From Dechloromonas sp. H13 (lineage in GTDB: Bacteria; Pseudomonadota; Gammaproteobacteria; Burkholderiales; Rhodocyclaceae), in assembly GCF_009469615.1 (NCBI RefSeq), contig NZ_SSXX01000004.1, positions 267,380-331,379 of the forward strand: a stretch of DNA of 64,000 bases, written 5' to 3'. The position numbers and the translations under genes were made by a program. A model generated the notes under the pieces. That model ran no database searches. It was not told where the DNA came from and saw only the letters and a list, made by a program, of their open reading frames with translations. How positions within the stretch are numbered: position 1 is the stretch's first letter; every line of letters starts with the position of its first letter. Below, one piece after another: positions 19,356 to 28,350 of the stretch.

Positions 19356-20958
19356 CCGCCGGGATTTCCTGTGCACGGTGGGGGCCGCCACCCTGGCCGG
19401 TTGCGCGCCGCAGGGAAACCCGCCGCTGCCGCCCGGCGAACTGCTCGGCATGAACCACGCGCTCGGCCACCGCCTGCGCGAAGGCGATTTCCCGGCTACG
19501 TCCGAGACCCGAAGGACCGGGGTGCTGATTGTCGGCGGCGGCATTTCCGGCCTCTCGGCGGCCTGGCGGCTGGCGCGCGGCGGAGTCGACGATTTCCTGC
19601 TGCTCGAAATGGAAAGCGAAGCGGGCGGCAACTCGCGCGCCGGCGAGAGCCCGCTCGTCGCCTACCCGTGGGGCGCGCACTACCTGCCGCTGCCCGGGAG
19701 GGAAGCGACGCTGGTCCGCGAGCTGCTGGCTGAGCTCAACGTCCTGCAGGGCGACCCGCAGGCGGCGCGGCCGACCTACGACGAGCGCTTCCTGTGCGCG
19801 ACACCGCAGGAGCGGATCTGGCGCCACGGATTGTGGGAAGAAGGTCTGCTCCCGCATCGCGGCGTCGCTGCCGGCGAGCGCGCGCAGCAGCGGCGCTTTC
19901 AGGCGCGCATGGAGGAACTCAAGGTGGCGCGCGGCCGCGACGGCCGGCGTGCCTTCGCCATGCCGATGGAACTGTCGAGCCGCGACCCGGAATGGCTGGC
20001 GCTCGACCGCATTTCCTTCCGCCAGTGGCTGAGCGCCAACGGCTTCGACGCGCCCAGCCTGCACTGGCTGGCCAACTATGCGACGCGCGACGATTACGGT
20101 ACAGCCCACGACCATACCTCGGCCTGGGCCGGCCTGCATTACTTCGCGTGCCGCGACGGCGAAGCGGCCAACGCTGCGCCCGACACCGTGCTGACGGCGC
20201 CCGAGGGCAACGCCTGGCTGGCGCGCGGGCTGGCCCGCCACGCCGCGGGGCGCATCGTGACCGAGGCGTTGGTCTGGCGCATTGAGGAAGGCAAGGCGGT
20301 GGTTGCGGTCGACGTGCTGCAGGGGGCAAAAACCGTGCGCTACGAGGCGCGGCAGCTGGTCTGGGCAGCGCCGGCCTTCGTTCTGCCGCGCGTCTGGGGC
20401 GCCATCCCGGGCGAACTCAAGGCGGCTGCGCTGGCCGGCGATTACGCGCCGTGGCTGACCGCCAACCTGCATCTCGCCGATTTTCCGGAAGAGCGCCACG
20501 GCGCGCCGCCGGCCTGGGACAACGTGTTCCACGACAGCCCCGGCCTGGGTTACGTCACGGCGACCCATCAGTTGATCCGCCGCCGGCTACGCGGCACAGT
20601 GTTCACCTATTACCGTGCCCTGCACGAGGTCGCGCCGGCGGAAGGGCGTCGCCTGCTGCTGGAAACGCCGCGCGCCGCCTGGGCCGAGGGCATTCTCGGG
20701 GAACTGGAACGGGTCCATCCCGACATCCGCCGCCTGACCACGCGCCTCGACATTTTCCGCAACGGCCACGCCATGCGCCGCCCGCTGCCGGGCAGCCTGT
20801 GGGGCGGCGCGCGGGAAAAGCTGGTCAACTTCCGCCATCCGCGCATCGCGCTGGCGCACGCCGATCTCTCAGGGTTCTCGCTGTTCGAGGAGGCCCAGTA
20901 TCGCGGGGTGATGGCGGCCGATCAGGTACTCGCTTCGCCACAATTCCGGCGGCTTTAA
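19348..20958 (+). CDS. FAD-dependent amine-oxidase-like protein with Tat-type lipoprotein signal
   Basis: A 536-aa flavoprotein read from a TTG at 19348 that lies inside the last codons of ftsX. The N-terminus has the twin-arginine motif SRRDFL followed by lipobox LAGC (Cys19), predicting export folded with FAD and lipid anchoring. The Rossmann FAD motif is VLIVGGGISGLSAAWRLA (about 59-76) with an Asp/Glu at the end of strand 2 (LLLEME). A substrate region follows, and LAHADLSGFSLFEEAQYRG resembles the C-terminal FAD contact of amine oxidases and protoporphyrinogen oxidases. The substrate is unknown. Its attachment to ftsEX is unusual. Confidence 0.8.
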   Translation: MTSRRDFLCTVGAATLAGCAPQGNPPLPPGELLGMNHALGHRLREGDFPATSETRRTGVLIVGGGISGLSAAWRLARGGVDDFLLLEMESEAGGNSRAGESPLVAYPWGAHYLPLPGREATLVRELLAELNVLQGDPQAARPTYDERFLCATPQERIWRHGLWEEGLLPHRGVAAGERAQQRRFQARMEELKVARGRDGRRAFAMPMELSSRDPEWLALDRISFRQWLSANGFDAPSLHWLANYATRDDYGTAHDHTSAWAGLHYFACRDGEAANAAPDTVLTAPEGNAWLARGLARHAAGRIVTEALVWRIEEGKAVVAVDVLQGAKTVRYEARQLVWAAPAFVLPRVWGAIPGELKAAALAGDYAPWLTANLHLADFPEERHGAPPAWDNVFHDSPGLGYVTATHQLIRRRLRGTVFTYYRALHEVAPAEGRRLLLETPRAAWAEGILGELERVHPDIRRLTTRLDIFRNGHAMRRPLPGSLWGGAREKLVNFRHPRIALAHADLSGFSLFEEAQYRGVMAADQVLASPQFRRL

Positions 20959-21055
20959 AATGCCCGCAATTTATCTACAATGAATGCGTGTGCCGAGTCG
21001 TGCGGCAATGATCTGCCAAAGCGTTTGGCATTTGTCGACAATGAGGAGAGGGAAA

Positions 21056-21451
21056 ATGCGTAGATACCTTGCTGCAGCCGTTTCGATTCTGGCCCTGGCT
21101 GGCGTGCAGGCGCAGGAAAGTGGAACGAAGGTTTCCGGTGACGAGTTGCGCACCCTCGTGACTGGCGCCAACGTGACACATCTAAACAGATATGGCAGCC
21201 TTCGGCGGTGGACGAATGACCCGGATGGCACCTTTGTGGCCTCGACCAGCAACCAGAAGCATGGGAGCGCGTTGAGCGCCTCAAAGACGGCGTCGGGCAA
21301 GTGGTCGATCAATAGTGATGGCAAATATTGCATCCAGATTGACTGGAAAGCCGAGGACGAAAAATGGTGCGCCTTCATTATCAAGGGTGCGGACGGCGGC
21401 TATTACCTGAATTCCGTCGATCCGGCGCGCAAGATCGAATTCGCCAGGTAA
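21056..21451 (+). CDS. Small exported protein, possibly DUF995-like
   Basis: A 131-aa protein with a clear signal peptide (about residues 1-20, ending GVQAQ). The mature part is beta-rich with the pattern GDELRTLVTGANV ... DGTF ... SGKWSIN-SDGKYCIQIDW ... WCAFIIKG, which resembles the DUF995 layout (a ligand-like beta barrel with paired Cys). I cannot confirm the family. GAGGAGAGGG lies just upstream of the ATG at 21056. Base composition is lower in GC than both neighbours, suggesting acquisition. The function is unknown. Confidence 0.7.
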   Translation: MRRYLAAAVSILALAGVQAQESGTKVSGDELRTLVTGANVTHLNRYGSLRRWTNDPDGTFVASTSNQKHGSALSASKTASGKWSINSDGKYCIQIDWKAEDEKWCAFIIKGADGGYYLNSVDPARKIEFAR

Positions 21452-21478
21452 GGCGGCGGTTCGCCGGGGCCCGCGCCG

Positions 21479-22693
21479 TCAATAGAGCAGGAACTCCCGG
21501 CGTGCCGCCGACCAGGCGGCCTCGTCGGCTTGCGCCAGGATGTCCAGCTCGGCGGGTGTCGCCGCCGCGTCGTCCACCCATTCCCGCAGCAACGGCGAAC
21601 CGTTGATGAGGTCGATGGCCAGCCGCTCGTGTTCGTATTCGTAGGCGAAGTCGCGCCACAGCGGGTAGTCCGGCCAGAGCCGGCGGATGGCCTTGAAGGC
21701 CAGCGCCTGCAGGCGCCAGGGGCGGAAGGCGGCGTGGTCGTAGCGGGCGTCCTCGACGTGGATCTGCAGGCCGTTGCACAGCTGGCCGGCGTGTTTGTGG
21801 AAGGTCGGCTCGAACCAGATTTCGCGCAGCTGGCAACCGGCCAGCCAGTGGGGGGCGAGGCTGCGCATTTCGGCCAGCACGGCGCGGGCGTCGAGGTCGG
21901 GAGCGCCGAAGATTTCCAGCGGACGCGTCGTGCCGCGCCCTTCCGAAAGCGTCGTGCCTTCGAGCATGACGGTGCCGGCGTAGGCGCGCGCCATCCACAG
22001 GTTGGGGGCGTTCGGGCTGGGATTGACCCAGGTGCGTTCGCCCAGCGGCCAGCCGTAGCCGGGCGCCGCGTCGGGCTGCCAGCCGTGCATGGCGACGACG
22101 CGGTAGTCGACGTTCAGGCCGAGCGCGGCGATGAACCAGCGACCGAGTTCGCCCAGGGTCAGGCCGTGGCGCATCGGCATGGCGCCGGCGCCGACGAAGC
22201 TTTCCCAGCCGGCGCGCAGGGTCAGCCCTTCGACCGGGCGGCCGGCCGGGTTCGGGCGGTCGAGCACCCAGACGCTCTTGCCGTGCCGCGCCGCCGCTTC
22301 CAGCACGTAGCGCAGCGTGGTGATGAAGGTGTAGATGCGGCAGCCGAGGTCCTGCAGATCGACGAGCAGCACGTCGAAGCTGTCCATCATCGCGTCGGTC
22401 GGCCGGCGCACCTCGCCGTACAGGCTGAAGACCGGGATGCCCAGTTGCGGGTCGACGAAGTCCGGCGATTCGACCATGTTGTCCTGCTTGTCGCCGCGCA
22501 GGCCGTGCTGCGGGCCGAAGGCGGCGGTCAGTTTCAGGTCGGGCAGGGCGGTGAGCGCATCGAGGCTGTGCGTGAGGTCGGCAGTCACCGAGGCCGGGTG
22601 GGCGAGCAGGGCGACGCGGCGGCCGGCGAGCGGCTGGCGCAGGGCGGGATCGGCGAGCAGGCGGTCGATGCCGAACTGGAGGGTGGCGGTCAT
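21479..22693 (-). CDS. DUF1343 protein, NamZ-like exo-beta-N-acetylmuramidase
   Basis: A 404-aa protein of the DUF1343 (NamZ) family, some members of which remove terminal MurNAc from peptidoglycan fragments. Typical family segments are present: LLAHPASVT, FGPQHGLRGDKQDNM, VFSLYGE-VRRPT, LVDLQDLGCRIYTF and VLDRPNPAGR. No signal peptide is visible, so it may act in the cytosol on recycled fragments. Its start overlaps the end of the downstream DOMON-like gene by 4 bp, so the two are probably co-transcribed. Confidence 0.88.
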   Translation of the reverse strand: MTATLQFGIDRLLADPALRQPLAGRRVALLAHPASVTADLTHSLDALTALPDLKLTAAFGPQHGLRGDKQDNMVESPDFVDPQLGIPVFSLYGEVRRPTDAMMDSFDVLLVDLQDLGCRIYTFITTLRYVLEAAARHGKSVWVLDRPNPAGRPVEGLTLRAGWESFVGAGAMPMRHGLTLGELGRWFIAALGLNVDYRVVAMHGWQPDAAPGYGWPLGERTWVNPSPNAPNLWMARAYAGTVMLEGTTLSEGRGTTRPLEIFGAPDLDARAVLAEMRSLAPHWLAGCQLREIWFEPTFHKHAGQLCNGLQIHVEDARYDHAAFRPWRLQALAFKAIRRLWPDYPLWRDFAYEYEHERLAIDLINGSPLLREWVDDAAATPAELDILAQADEAAWSAARREFLLY

Positions 22694-23244
22694 GGCTTGG
22701 CGATGTTCAGGGGCAGCGTGAAACTCTGCGGGTGGTGAAAGTCGGGCTGCGCGGCGGCATGGGCGAGCGCCCAGTAGCTCGTGGCGCCGTCGGCGGCTTC
22801 GATGACGGCGTTCAGGCCGACCTGCCAGGCGCCGGACGGCGGCAGCAGGGCGCCGGGAATCCGCGCGTGCAAGTGGAAACCGTCGGCGGTGTGCCGGAAG
22901 TCCAGTTGCGGGGCAACCGGCGGCACGAAACCGGCATCGCGTTCACGGTAGGCGGTGAAGCGGTAGGCGGCCCATTCCCCGGACGGCGAAAAATTGAATT
23001 CGCGGTATTCCGGACCGTCGACCGCGGCGACGAAGGCTTCGCAGCAGGTGTGCCGCCACAGGCCGTCGGATGCGCCGGAAACCCGCGGGGCGGGGATGCG
23101 CATGCCGTCCGCGGCGCCGCGGACGTCGTAGCACAGCGCGAGGTCGCCGCCTTCCGTCAGCTGCACGCTGACCGCGATGGCGCTGACAGCCACGCAGGGC
23201 AGGGCGGGGTGGCAGCGCAGGATAAGTTCTCGGGTGGCGGGCAA
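22690..23244 (-). CDS. DOMON-like domain protein
   Basis: A 184-aa beta-sandwich protein resembling DOMON-like (carbohydrate- or haem-binding) domains: segments GLWRHTCCEAFVA, EYREFNFSPSGEWAAYRF and SYWALAHAAAQPDFHHP are typical. It begins with TTG at 23244; upstream in-frame ATG or GTG codons were not found before a stop. It ends inside the start of the NamZ-like gene. The function is unknown; the pairing suggests a role with sugar or cell-wall material. Confidence 0.75.
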   Translation of the reverse strand: MPATRELILRCHPALPCVAVSAIAVSVQLTEGGDLALCYDVRGAADGMRIPAPRVSGASDGLWRHTCCEAFVAAVDGPEYREFNFSPSGEWAAYRFTAYRERDAGFVPPVAPQLDFRHTADGFHLHARIPGALLPPSGAWQVGLNAVIEAADGATSYWALAHAAAQPDFHHPQSFTLPLNIAKP

Positions 23245-23413
23245 GACGTCGTCGATCGGCAGGCGGAAGGCGCAGGCCGTACTTTAACCGCTCGCGCGGT
23301 GGATTGCTGCGGTCGACCGTCCAAAAGCGGCGAAAACCGGGGCGCGCCCTTGGTCGGCCGGGGCTTTTGGAGTAATTTACCGCCTTTGCGGAACCGCTTG
23401 CAGGGAGAGAAAA

Positions 23414-24778
23414 ATGACGCCGCTACGCATCAATCTGGAACAGGAAGAAATCCCCAGCCACTGGTACAATATCGTTGCCGACCTGGCCAACCCGCCGGCA
23501 CCGCCGCTCGGTCCGGACGGCAAGCCGGTGCCGCCGGAGGCGATGGGGGCGATTTTCCCGGGGCCGATCCTCGAACAGGAAATGTCGGCCGAGCGCTGGA
23601 TCGCCATCCCCGAGGAAGTGCGCCAGATCTACGCGCAATGGCGCCCGGCCCCGCTGTGCCGGGCCTTGCGCCTGGAGCAGGCGCTGGGCACGCCGGCGAA
23701 GATCTTCTTCAAGTACGAGGGCGTTTCGCCGGCCGGTTCGCACAAGCCGAACTCGGCCGTGCCGCAGGCCTATTTCAACAAGCTGGCGGGAACGAAAAGG
23801 CTGACCACCGAGACTGGCGCCGGCCAGTGGGGCTCGTCGATCGCCTACGCCGGCCAGATGTTCGGCCTGCCGGTGCGCGTCTTCATGGTCAAGGTCAGCT
23901 ACCAGCAGAAACCCTTCCGCCGCTCGATGATGCAGACCTGGGGCGCCGAGGTGTTCGCCAGCCCGACCGACCTGACCAACGCCGGGCGCGCCGCGCTGGC
24001 CGCCGATCCCGACAACCAGGGTTCGCTCGGCCTGGCCATCTCGGAAGCCGTCGAGGAGGCCGCCGCCGATCCGACGACCTGCTACACGCTCGGCTCGGTG
24101 CTCAACCACGTCGTCCTGCACCAGTCGGTGATCGGGCTGGAGGCGAAGAAGCAGTTCGCCAAGATCGGCCTCTACCCCGACGTGATCTTCGGCCCCTGCG
24201 GCGGCGGTTCCAGCTTCGGCGGCGTCGCCTTTCCCTTCCTTGCCGACAAGGCGGCCGGCGACAAGCGCGCCGCCAACCTGCGCTGCGTCGCCGTCGAGCC
24301 GACCTCCTGCCCGACGCTGACCAAGGGCCACTATGCCTACGACTACGGCGACGTTTCCGGCTACACGCCGATCATGCGCATGTACACCCTCGGCCACGAC
24401 TTCATGCCGCCTGGTATCCACGCCGGCGGCCTGCGCTACCACGGCGATTCGCCGCTCGTTTCGCAACTGCTGCACGAGGGGCACATCGAGGCGCTGGCCG
24501 TGCCGCAGGTGGCGACCTTCGAGGCCGGCGTCCAGTTCGCGCGCGCCGAGGGCATCATTCCGGCGCCGGAATCCTGCCACGCGATTCGCGCCGCCATCGA
24601 CGAGGCGCTGAAATGCAAGGCGACCGGCGAGGCGAAAACCATCCTGTTCTGCCTGACCGGCCACGGCCACTTCGACATGGCCTCCTACGACAAGTATTTC
24701 TCCGGCCAGTTGGAGGATTACGACTACCCGGCGGCGGCCATCGCCGAGTCGCTGAAGCATTTGCCGAAGGTGGGTTGA
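23414..24778 (+). CDS. TrpB-like PLP-dependent enzyme (TrpB2)
   Basis: A 454-aa tryptophan synthase beta-chain paralogue of the TrpB2 type. The PLP lysine is K111 in PAGSHKPNSA; the phosphate-binding loop is GPCGGGSSFGG; TTETGAGQWG matches the catalytic Glu region. TrpB2 proteins convert serine plus indole to tryptophan and may salvage indole or act with a distant alpha subunit. No trpA or other trp gene is nearby. GGGAG precedes the ATG. It stands at the head of a plus-strand group with the SPOR protein, coaE and zapD. Confidence 0.92.
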   Translation: MTPLRINLEQEEIPSHWYNIVADLANPPAPPLGPDGKPVPPEAMGAIFPGPILEQEMSAERWIAIPEEVRQIYAQWRPAPLCRALRLEQALGTPAKIFFKYEGVSPAGSHKPNSAVPQAYFNKLAGTKRLTTETGAGQWGSSIAYAGQMFGLPVRVFMVKVSYQQKPFRRSMMQTWGAEVFASPTDLTNAGRAALAADPDNQGSLGLAISEAVEEAAADPTTCYTLGSVLNHVVLHQSVIGLEAKKQFAKIGLYPDVIFGPCGGGSSFGGVAFPFLADKAAGDKRAANLRCVAVEPTSCPTLTKGHYAYDYGDVSGYTPIMRMYTLGHDFMPPGIHAGGLRYHGDSPLVSQLLHEGHIEALAVPQVATFEAGVQFARAEGIIPAPESCHAIRAAIDEALKCKATGEAKTILFCLTGHGHFDMASYDKYFSGQLEDYDYPAAAIAESLKHLPKVG

Positions 24779-24782
24779 GCGC

Positions 24783-25457
24783 TTGAAAGCCCTGGTTTTT
24801 TTCCTCGTCCTGGTCAATCTGCTGTTCTATGCCTTTGCGTCGGGCTCCTTCGGTCGCCCGGGCAACCCCGATGCCGGGCGCGTCGAGCAGCAGCTGGCGC
24901 CCGAGCGCGTGCGCATCGTTGGGCGCGGCAACCAGCCGCTGCCCAAGGAGGCCAACGGCGCGCCGGAGGCCGTTCCCCAGCGCAGCGCCGAGCCCGAGGA
25001 GCTGTGCCTGTTGTGGGAGCGCCTGCCGGCGGCCGAGGCCGACCAGCTGGCGTCGACGCTGGCCGAGAAGTTCGCCGGCGTGCGCGTCGAGCGCCGGGTC
25101 GTGGCATCCGAGGGTTCCGGCTGGTGGGTCTTCGTGCCGCCCCAGGCGAGCAAGGCCGATGCCGACAAGAAGGCGAGTGAATTGAAGGAACTGGAGGTCA
25201 AGGACTTCTTCATCATCCAGGATGCCGGACCCAACCGCTTCGCCATTTCGCTCGGCGTCTTTTCCGGGGAAAAGGGCGCCCAGGGGCGCCTGGCCGAACT
25301 GAAGGCAAAGGGTGTCAAATCGGCGAAGATCGCGCCGCGTCCGGGCCGGGAACCCCATTTCTCGGTCGAGGCGCGCGGGCCGCTGGCGCAGCGCACCGAC
25401 GTGCAGGCCGCCGCCACCGGCATCGTGCCGAAGGCGACCGCCCAGGTCTGCAAGTGA
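24783..25457 (+). CDS. SPOR domain-containing membrane protein
   Basis: A 224-aa protein starting with TTG four bases after the TrpB2 stop. An N-terminal membrane anchor (about residues 1-20, LVFFLVLVNLLFYAFA) is followed by a linker and a SPOR-like domain (about 125-195; WWVFVPPQASKADADKKASELK ... AISLGVFSGEKGA). SPOR domains bind denuded septal glycan. The coaE start (GTG) overlaps its stop. Position beside the FtsZ regulator gene zapD fits a septal or envelope role. Confidence 0.85.
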   Translation: MKALVFFLVLVNLLFYAFASGSFGRPGNPDAGRVEQQLAPERVRIVGRGNQPLPKEANGAPEAVPQRSAEPEELCLLWERLPAAEADQLASTLAEKFAGVRVERRVVASEGSGWWVFVPPQASKADADKKASELKELEVKDFFIIQDAGPNRFAISLGVFSGEKGAQGRLAELKAKGVKSAKIAPRPGREPHFSVEARGPLAQRTDVQAAATGIVPKATAQVCK

Positions 25458-26077
25458 GCGGTTTCGTCGTCGGCCTCACCGGCGGCATCGGCAGTGGCAA
25501 GAGCGCCGCCGCCGACGCCTTCGCCGCGTTGGGCGTCGGCGTCGTCGATACTGATGCCATCGCCCACGAACTGACCGCCGCCGGCGGGGCGGCGATGCCG
25601 GCCCTGGTGGCCGAATTCGGCGCCACGGTGGCGACCGCCAGCGGCGCTCTCGACCGCGCGCGCATGCGGCGCCTGGCGTTCGCCGACCCGGCTGCCCGCG
25701 GGCGCCTGGAGGCCATCCTGCACCCGCTGATCCGCACCCTGTCGGCCGAACGCTGCCGGCTCGCCGAATCGGCCTACGTCATTCTCGCCGTGCCGCTGCT
25801 GGTCGAATCGGGAAGCTATCGCGAGCGCTGCGACCGGATCGTTGTGGTCGACTGCCCGGAAAGCCTGCAAATCAGCCGGGTCATGGCGCGCAACGGGCTG
25901 GGCGAAGCCGAGGTGCGCGCCATCATGGCGACTCAGGCGACACGTGGAGAACGGCTCGCGGTCGCCGACGACGTGATCGCCAACGACGGCGATCTGGCCA
26001 ATCTCGAGCGCCAGGTCGGCGAACTGCACCGCAACTACCTGCGGCTGGCGTCGCGGAAAGCTAAAGCAAACTGTTGA
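25454..26077 (+). CDS. coaE: Dephospho-CoA kinase
   Basis: A 207-aa P-loop kinase that completes coenzyme A synthesis by phosphorylating the 3'-hydroxyl of dephospho-CoA. The Walker A is GLTGGIGSGKSAAADAF. The DTDAIAHELT substrate motif and LLVESGSYRERCDRIVVVD are conserved. It starts with GTG in a GTGA overlap with the SPOR gene stop. CoaE-zapD-yacG is the standard gene order, here broken after zapD by the integrated element. Confidence 0.97.
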   Translation: MSGFVVGLTGGIGSGKSAAADAFAALGVGVVDTDAIAHELTAAGGAAMPALVAEFGATVATASGALDRARMRRLAFADPAARGRLEAILHPLIRTLSAERCRLAESAYVILAVPLLVESGSYRERCDRIVVVDCPESLQISRVMARNGLGEAEVRAIMATQATRGERLAVADDVIANDGDLANLERQVGELHRNYLRLASRKAKANC

Positions 26078-26138
26078 GATTTGCCTGCAAATGGCTCAGA
26101 ATTAGCGAAATTTTCCGTTCTTAAAAGCCAAAAAACGC

Positions 26139-26897
26139 GTGATCACCTACGAATATCCCTTCAATGAGCGCATCCGCACCTTGTTGCGTCTCGAAGATTT
26201 ATTCGAAAAAACGGCTTATTTCGCGGAAAGCGACGGGCAGCTGGAACACCATACCGCGCTCGTCACCCTGTTCGAAATCCTGGAAACGGCCGGCCGCGCC
26301 GACCTCAAGATGGATCTCATCCAGGAACTCGAACGCCAGCGCCAGACCCTGCTGGCCTACCGCAACAACCCCGAGATTTCCGAAGAGGCCCTCTCCGGCG
26401 CCTTGTACGAGATCGAGCATTCGTCGGCTGCGCTGCTCGGCATGGCCGGCAAGATCGGCCAGTACCTGCGCGACAACGACTGGCTGATGGGCATCAAGAG
26501 CCGCGCCGCGATTCCCGGCGGCGTCTGCGAATTCGACTTGCCGTCCTACCATTGGTGGCTGCACCGCTCTCCGGAAGTCCGGCGTGAGGCGATCGCCGGG
26601 TGGACCCGGCCGCTGCTGCCGCTGCGCGATGCCGCGGCGATCGTGCTGCGCCTGCTGCGCTCGAGCGGCCGGCCCAAGCACCACACCGCGCTCAAAGGGC
26701 AGTTCCAGCTCAATCTCGGCGGCACCGCGGCGCAGATGGTGCGCGTCGAGGTCAGGACCGAGGAGCCGGCGATCCCCGAGGTCAGCGCCAACAAGTATTT
26801 CCTCAACATCCGCTTCACCAACCCGTCAGCCGGCGAACTCAAGGCCCGGGTCTGCGAGCACGATGTGCCCTTCGACCTGACCTTCTGTAATCTATAA
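26139..26897 (+). CDS. zapD: Cell division protein ZapD (YacF)
   Basis: A 252-aa FtsZ-bundling protein that promotes Z-ring assembly. The GTG start gives the canonical ITYEYPFNERIRTLLRLEDLF. The helical N-terminal domain and beta-rich C-terminal domain (KQLNLGG-like KGQFQLNLGGTAAQMVRV) are typical. The last codons, ACC-TTC-TGT-AAT-CTA-TAA, belong to the attL of an integrated element and are element-derived; they encode the same T-F-C-N-L as the displaced host end at 33909-33926. The protein is therefore intact, but its normal overlap with yacG is lost. Confidence 0.96.
   Translation: MITYEYPFNERIRTLLRLEDLFEKTAYFAESDGQLEHHTALVTLFEILETAGRADLKMDLIQELERQRQTLLAYRNNPEISEEALSGALYEIEHSSAALLGMAGKIGQYLRDNDWLMGIKSRAAIPGGVCEFDLPSYHWWLHRSPEVRREAIAGWTRPLLPLRDAAAIVLRLLRSSGRPKHHTALKGQFQLNLGGTAAQMVRVEVRTEEPAIPEVSANKYFLNIRFTNPSAGELKARVCEHDVPFDLTFCNL
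26880..26893. other. attL of integrative element, within zapD
   Basis: The sequence ACCTTCTGTAATCT lies in the last codons of zapD and matches attR except at two codon third positions. The exact 8-bp core ACCTTCTG is the likely strand-exchange region. Confidence 0.85.
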
Positions 26898-26942
26898 CGA
26901 CTTCCATCGTCATTTCATCCAGCCTCAATATTGCCTTCAAGA

Positions 26943-26964
26943 CCCCGCTGTTGCGGGGTTTTTT
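26943..26964 (+). terminator. Rho-independent terminator just inside the element
   Basis: The stem CCCCGC-TGTT-GCGGGG (26943-26958) is followed by six Ts. It lies 46 bp after the zapD stop, inside attL, so it is element-borne. It would stop coaE-zapD transcripts before the integrase gene. Confidence 0.88.
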
Positions 26965-26999
26965 GTTTCTGGTTGTCTCATGAGCTATCATGGAATTAA

Positions 27000-27048
27000 T
27001 GTGGCTGTATGTAGCCCGAGGTGTGGCTGGCGTAACTGCTGTGTAGCC
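27000..27048. repeat. TGTRGCY repeats upstream of integrase
   Basis: Heptamers TGTGGCT, TGTAGCC, TGTGGCT and TGTAGCC begin at 27000, 27010, 27022 and 27042, all in one orientation. They sit between attL and the integrase start and probably are arm-type recombinase sites. Another copy, TGTAGCT, occurs near the right end at 33830. Confidence 0.6.
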
Positions 27049-27068
27049 AGAGTGATTGGGGGGGTGCG

Positions 27069-28340
27069 ATGGGAAAACTTACTGATGTCCAACTCAAGCA
27101 GTGGGTAAAGGCAGGCGAACACGTTGCTAAATCTGATGGGAATGGGCTGACATTCACTTTGTCAGCTAGTGGTGTGGCCGCTTGGGTGTTGCGCTACCGT
27201 TTTGGGGGAAAGGCCAAGGAGAAAACCATTGGGCGTTATCCCGATATTTCTCTCGCTGATGCCCGGAAGATTGCGGCGGAGGATCGGGCAAAAATCCAGA
27301 CAGGCACCGACGTTGCCATGGAAAAGAAGAAGGCCAAGTTGATAACCGCAGGGGCTTGGACAGTGAAGCAATTGGCTGAGGATTACTTGGAGAAATCCTC
27401 GGGGCGGATTGCCGAAACGACGATCAAGGGGCGGCGGCAGCAACTCCGGGATTACGTCTTTCCCTTGATCGGAAATATGCCGGCCAGAGAGGTTGAGCCC
27501 CTCGCTCTGGTTGATATTGTGGAACGAGTGACTGTGAAGTCCCGTCATGTCGCACGGCTGGTGTTGATTGCGTTACGAGAAGTATTTGCCCATGGGATTG
27601 CTCGCCATGTGATTGCAAGCGACCCCTCTGCTCATATCAAGTCAAACTCGGTAATAGGCCCTCGCCCGACAAGCAGAAGCCGCATCATGCTGAATGAACA
27701 GGAACTCCGGGCAATCTTCCCCCTTTTGCCGGAGATGGGGGTACAGAACGCCTTGATGTTCAAGATACTTGTTTCTACTGGCGTGCGGATTGGCGAGCTA
27801 ATCAATGCGAAGTGGGTCAATGTTGATTTTGAGAAACAGCTTTGGACAATCCCGGCGGAAGACATCAAAGGGCGCAAGGTGAAGGCAAGCAAGGGAGAAG
27901 ACGTGAAGGATTTCGTCATTCCTTTGACCCCGCAAGTTATTGCTTCCTTTCTTGAACTTGAGTCGTTGGCGTTTGGATCGGCATATGTTTTGCCGATTCG
28001 GGCGCGCAAAAAGGCTGAAGGTGATGTCCCTATGGAGCCATCAACCTTTAACGCCGCGATCAATACCTTCTGTAAAAAGATCATGCAGGAAAAGTGTCGT
28101 CGATTTACGCCTCATGATCTCCGTTCAACAGCCAGAAGTCATTTGGGGGCGCTTGGTGTTGATTTTCTGGTTGCTGAGCGATGCATCAATCACTCGCTCG
28201 GGGGGCTCGTGGCTGTGTATGACCAACATGACTACATAGATGCACGAAGGAAAGCACATACCAGCCTCTCGAACTACTTTGAGGCATGCGAGGCCGGCAG
28301 ACCAAGTCATGTGAGTTCTGTTCAGCTTGCTGCTGCGTGA
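27069..28340 (+). CDS. Tyrosine recombinase / site-specific integrase
   Basis: A 423-aa integrase. The DUF4102-type N-terminus (about residues 1-95; KSDGNGLTFTLSASGVAAW, KTIGRYPDISLADAR) is followed by a core-binding domain (about 98-185) and a catalytic domain (about 205-400). Catalytic residues are R240 (TGVRIGE), H349-x-x-R352 (HDLR), H375 (INHS) and Y384 (AVYDQH). It begins about 170 bp inside attL with its 5' end facing zapD. All catalytic residues are present, so the element may still be able to excise. It is only distantly similar to the integrase at 831-2108. Confidence 0.96.
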   Translation: MGKLTDVQLKQWVKAGEHVAKSDGNGLTFTLSASGVAAWVLRYRFGGKAKEKTIGRYPDISLADARKIAAEDRAKIQTGTDVAMEKKKAKLITAGAWTVKQLAEDYLEKSSGRIAETTIKGRRQQLRDYVFPLIGNMPAREVEPLALVDIVERVTVKSRHVARLVLIALREVFAHGIARHVIASDPSAHIKSNSVIGPRPTSRSRIMLNEQELRAIFPLLPEMGVQNALMFKILVSTGVRIGELINAKWVNVDFEKQLWTIPAEDIKGRKVKASKGEDVKDFVIPLTPQVIASFLELESLAFGSAYVLPIRARKKAEGDVPMEPSTFNAAINTFCKKIMQEKCRRFTPHDLRSTARSHLGALGVDFLVAERCINHSLGGLVAVYDQHDYIDARRKAHTSLSNYFEACEAGRPSHVSSVQLAAA

Positions 28341-28350
28341 AGGGGGCGAA

